Assembly: GCA_937902565.1 (NCBI GenBank)
Contig: CALFMX010000304.1
Span: 1-15,082 of the forward strand
Reading direction: 5' to 3'
Origin: an uncultured Spirochaetales bacterium
GTDB lineage: Bacteria; Spirochaetota; Spirochaetia; Sphaerochaetales; Sphaerochaetaceae
Length of the DNA stretch: 15,082 nucleotides
A program made the translations under genes and the position numbers. A model generated the notes under the pieces. It was not told the DNA's origin. It worked only from the letters and a program-made list of their open reading frames with translations, and searched no databases. Below, piece after piece: positions 14,044 to 15,082 of this stretch; the stretch's first letter is position 1; every line of letters starts with the position of its first letter.

Positions 14044-15082
14044 ATGAGTGCTACAAAAAGAGAAACAAAACGGAATTATACTCTCTTCATCGTCCTTTAT
14101 TTTCTGATCTATATGGGTGATGTGCCAGGGGGGACGTATCTGCCGCTCTACCTGCGGTCCATCGGTTTGACCGAGGCGTCGATCGGGGCGATCCTGGCCA
14201 TCGCCCCCATGGTGGCCATGGCTACCCAACCGATGTGGGGCATGGTGACGGATGCCTCGAGGTCGAAGAACGTCGTGCTCATCGCCATGCTCGGGGGAGC
14301 GACGCTCTTCTTCTTCCTCATCCCCTCGGTCCCGACCTCAGCGTTTGGGATTCTCCTGGCCGTCATCATCCTCTACAATATCTTTCGCAGCTCCACGCAC
14401 GGGATAACGGATGCCATTGCGTTGGAGTACCTCGACTCCATCGACGGCAAGTATGGCCCCGTGCGGATGAGCGGGACCCTCGGCTATGCGGTGATGGCGA
14501 TCATTGTGGGATCTGTCGCTACGCGGAAGCTGACCCATGTCTTCTGGGTGTTTGCCGTCCCCACCGTCATGGCCATGGCGCTCCTGGCCGTACTGCCCAC
14601 CGTCAAGGGGCACTACACCAGGGACTCCAAGGTGAGTTTCCTCACCCTCTTCAAACAGAAGGAGCTCGTGATGTTGACCGCCATCGGGCTGCTGTTCCAA
14701 TCGACATCGGGGTTCTTCCACTCCTTCTTCTCGCTCTATTTCATCAATGACCTTGGCGGAAGCCTCGCTCTTCTGGGGATCATCACCTCCTTTTCCGCGT
14801 TTGCCGAGATCCCGTTCCTGATCTTCTCCGACTCCTTGGTCAAGCGTTTCGGGACCCGGACCCTGTTGCTGGCTGCCTGTTTTGTCGGGGCCGTGCGCTG
14901 GATCCTCACCGCATTGGTGGTCGTGCCAGGTCTGCAGTTCTTCGTGCAGCTGCTCCATGGGATGAACTCGATCGTCTTCATGTTCTGCATGGCCATGTAC
15001 ATCAACCAGGGGGTGCCCCGTGAGCTCAAGGCTTCCGGGCAGGCGTTCTATGCGTTCTTTGTCGGGATCGGGTCGAGGGTCA
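14044..15082 (+). CDS. MFS transporter, partial (C-terminus beyond window)
   Basis: The frame is open from ATG 14044 to the window end: 346 complete codons plus one base. It encodes a polytopic membrane protein with about ten hydrophobic segments visible. The first reads TLFIVLYFLIYMG; GDVPGGTYLPLYLRSIGLTE and ATQPMWGMVTDASRSK (the MFS loop 2-3 signature) follow. Also present are YGPVRMSGTLGYAVMAIIVG and a central cytoplasmic loop near KVSFLTLFKQKE before the second six-helix half. It resembles the MFS_1-like group (LacY/nucleoside:H+ symporter-like), so proton-coupled uptake or efflux of a sugar or nucleoside is plausible. The Shine-Dalgarno is poor (GGAG about 11 nt upstream). It lies 124 nt after the LplA-type gene, separated by a strong palindrome, so it may be its own transcription unit. 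Substrate unknown. Confidence 0.85.
   Translation, partial: MSATKRETKRNYTLFIVLYFLIYMGDVPGGTYLPLYLRSIGLTEASIGAILAIAPMVAMATQPMWGMVTDASRSKNVVLIAMLGGATLFFFLIPSVPTSAFGILLAVIILYNIFRSSTHGITDAIALEYLDSIDGKYGPVRMSGTLGYAVMAIIVGSVATRKLTHVFWVFAVPTVMAMALLAVLPTVKGHYTRDSKVSFLTLFKQKELVMLTAIGLLFQSTSGFFHSFFSLYFINDLGGSLALLGIITSFSAFAEIPFLIFSDSLVKRFGTRTLLLAACFVGAVRWILTALVVVPGLQFFVQLLHGMNSIVFMFCMAMYINQGVPRELKASGQAFYAFFVGIGSRV

Overview
The window reads as part of a carbohydrate-utilisation region from an anaerobic, glycan-degrading bacterium. The best guess is a spirochaete of the Sphaerochaeta type. This is inferred from the style of the proteins: binding proteins with signal-peptidase-I leaders ending in VFAA or MFAA and no lipobox cysteine, several ATPase-less sugar ABC importers, and G+C-rich third codon positions. 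No rRNA or other marker is present to prove it.

Left half, minus strand, transcribed from about 8710 down to 430: a seven-gene operon. In order it encodes a family 1 solute-binding protein, two MalF/MalG-type permeases, a GntR/FCD regulator, a GH29 alpha-L-fucosidase, a Cys/Met-metabolism PLP enzyme and a compact GH106-like glycoside hydrolase. The genes are tightly packed (1-nt and 4-nt overlaps, gaps of 3, 9 and 20 nt). The one larger gap, after the binding protein, holds a strong hairpin. A good sigma-70 promoter (TTGACA-N17-TAGAAT) and a roughly 125-nt leader rich in inverted repeats precede the operon. The enzymes have no signal peptides, so the likely scheme is import of a fucose- and/or rhamnose-containing oligosaccharide followed by hydrolysis in the cytoplasm. 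The job of the PLP enzyme in this pathway is unknown.

Far left (1-172, minus strand): the start of another exported-protein gene with promoter, perfect operator-like palindrome, Shine-Dalgarno and ATG, but with its signal-peptide frame shifted relative to the ATG.

Centre (8584-9154): the divergent intergenic region. Besides the promoter and leader it carries a decayed C-terminal piece of a glycoside hydrolase.

Right half, plus strand: an AraC-family regulator, then an LplB/LplC-type permease pair, an LplA-type binding protein with a calcium-loop-like motif, and the first 346 codons of an MFS transporter running off the right edge. This is a second, unrelated importer of complex-carbohydrate type. 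Neither importer has its own ATPase here, so both presumably share an MsmX/UgpC-like ATPase encoded elsewhere. No RNA genes, CRISPR arrays, insertion sequences or convincing rho-independent terminators were seen.
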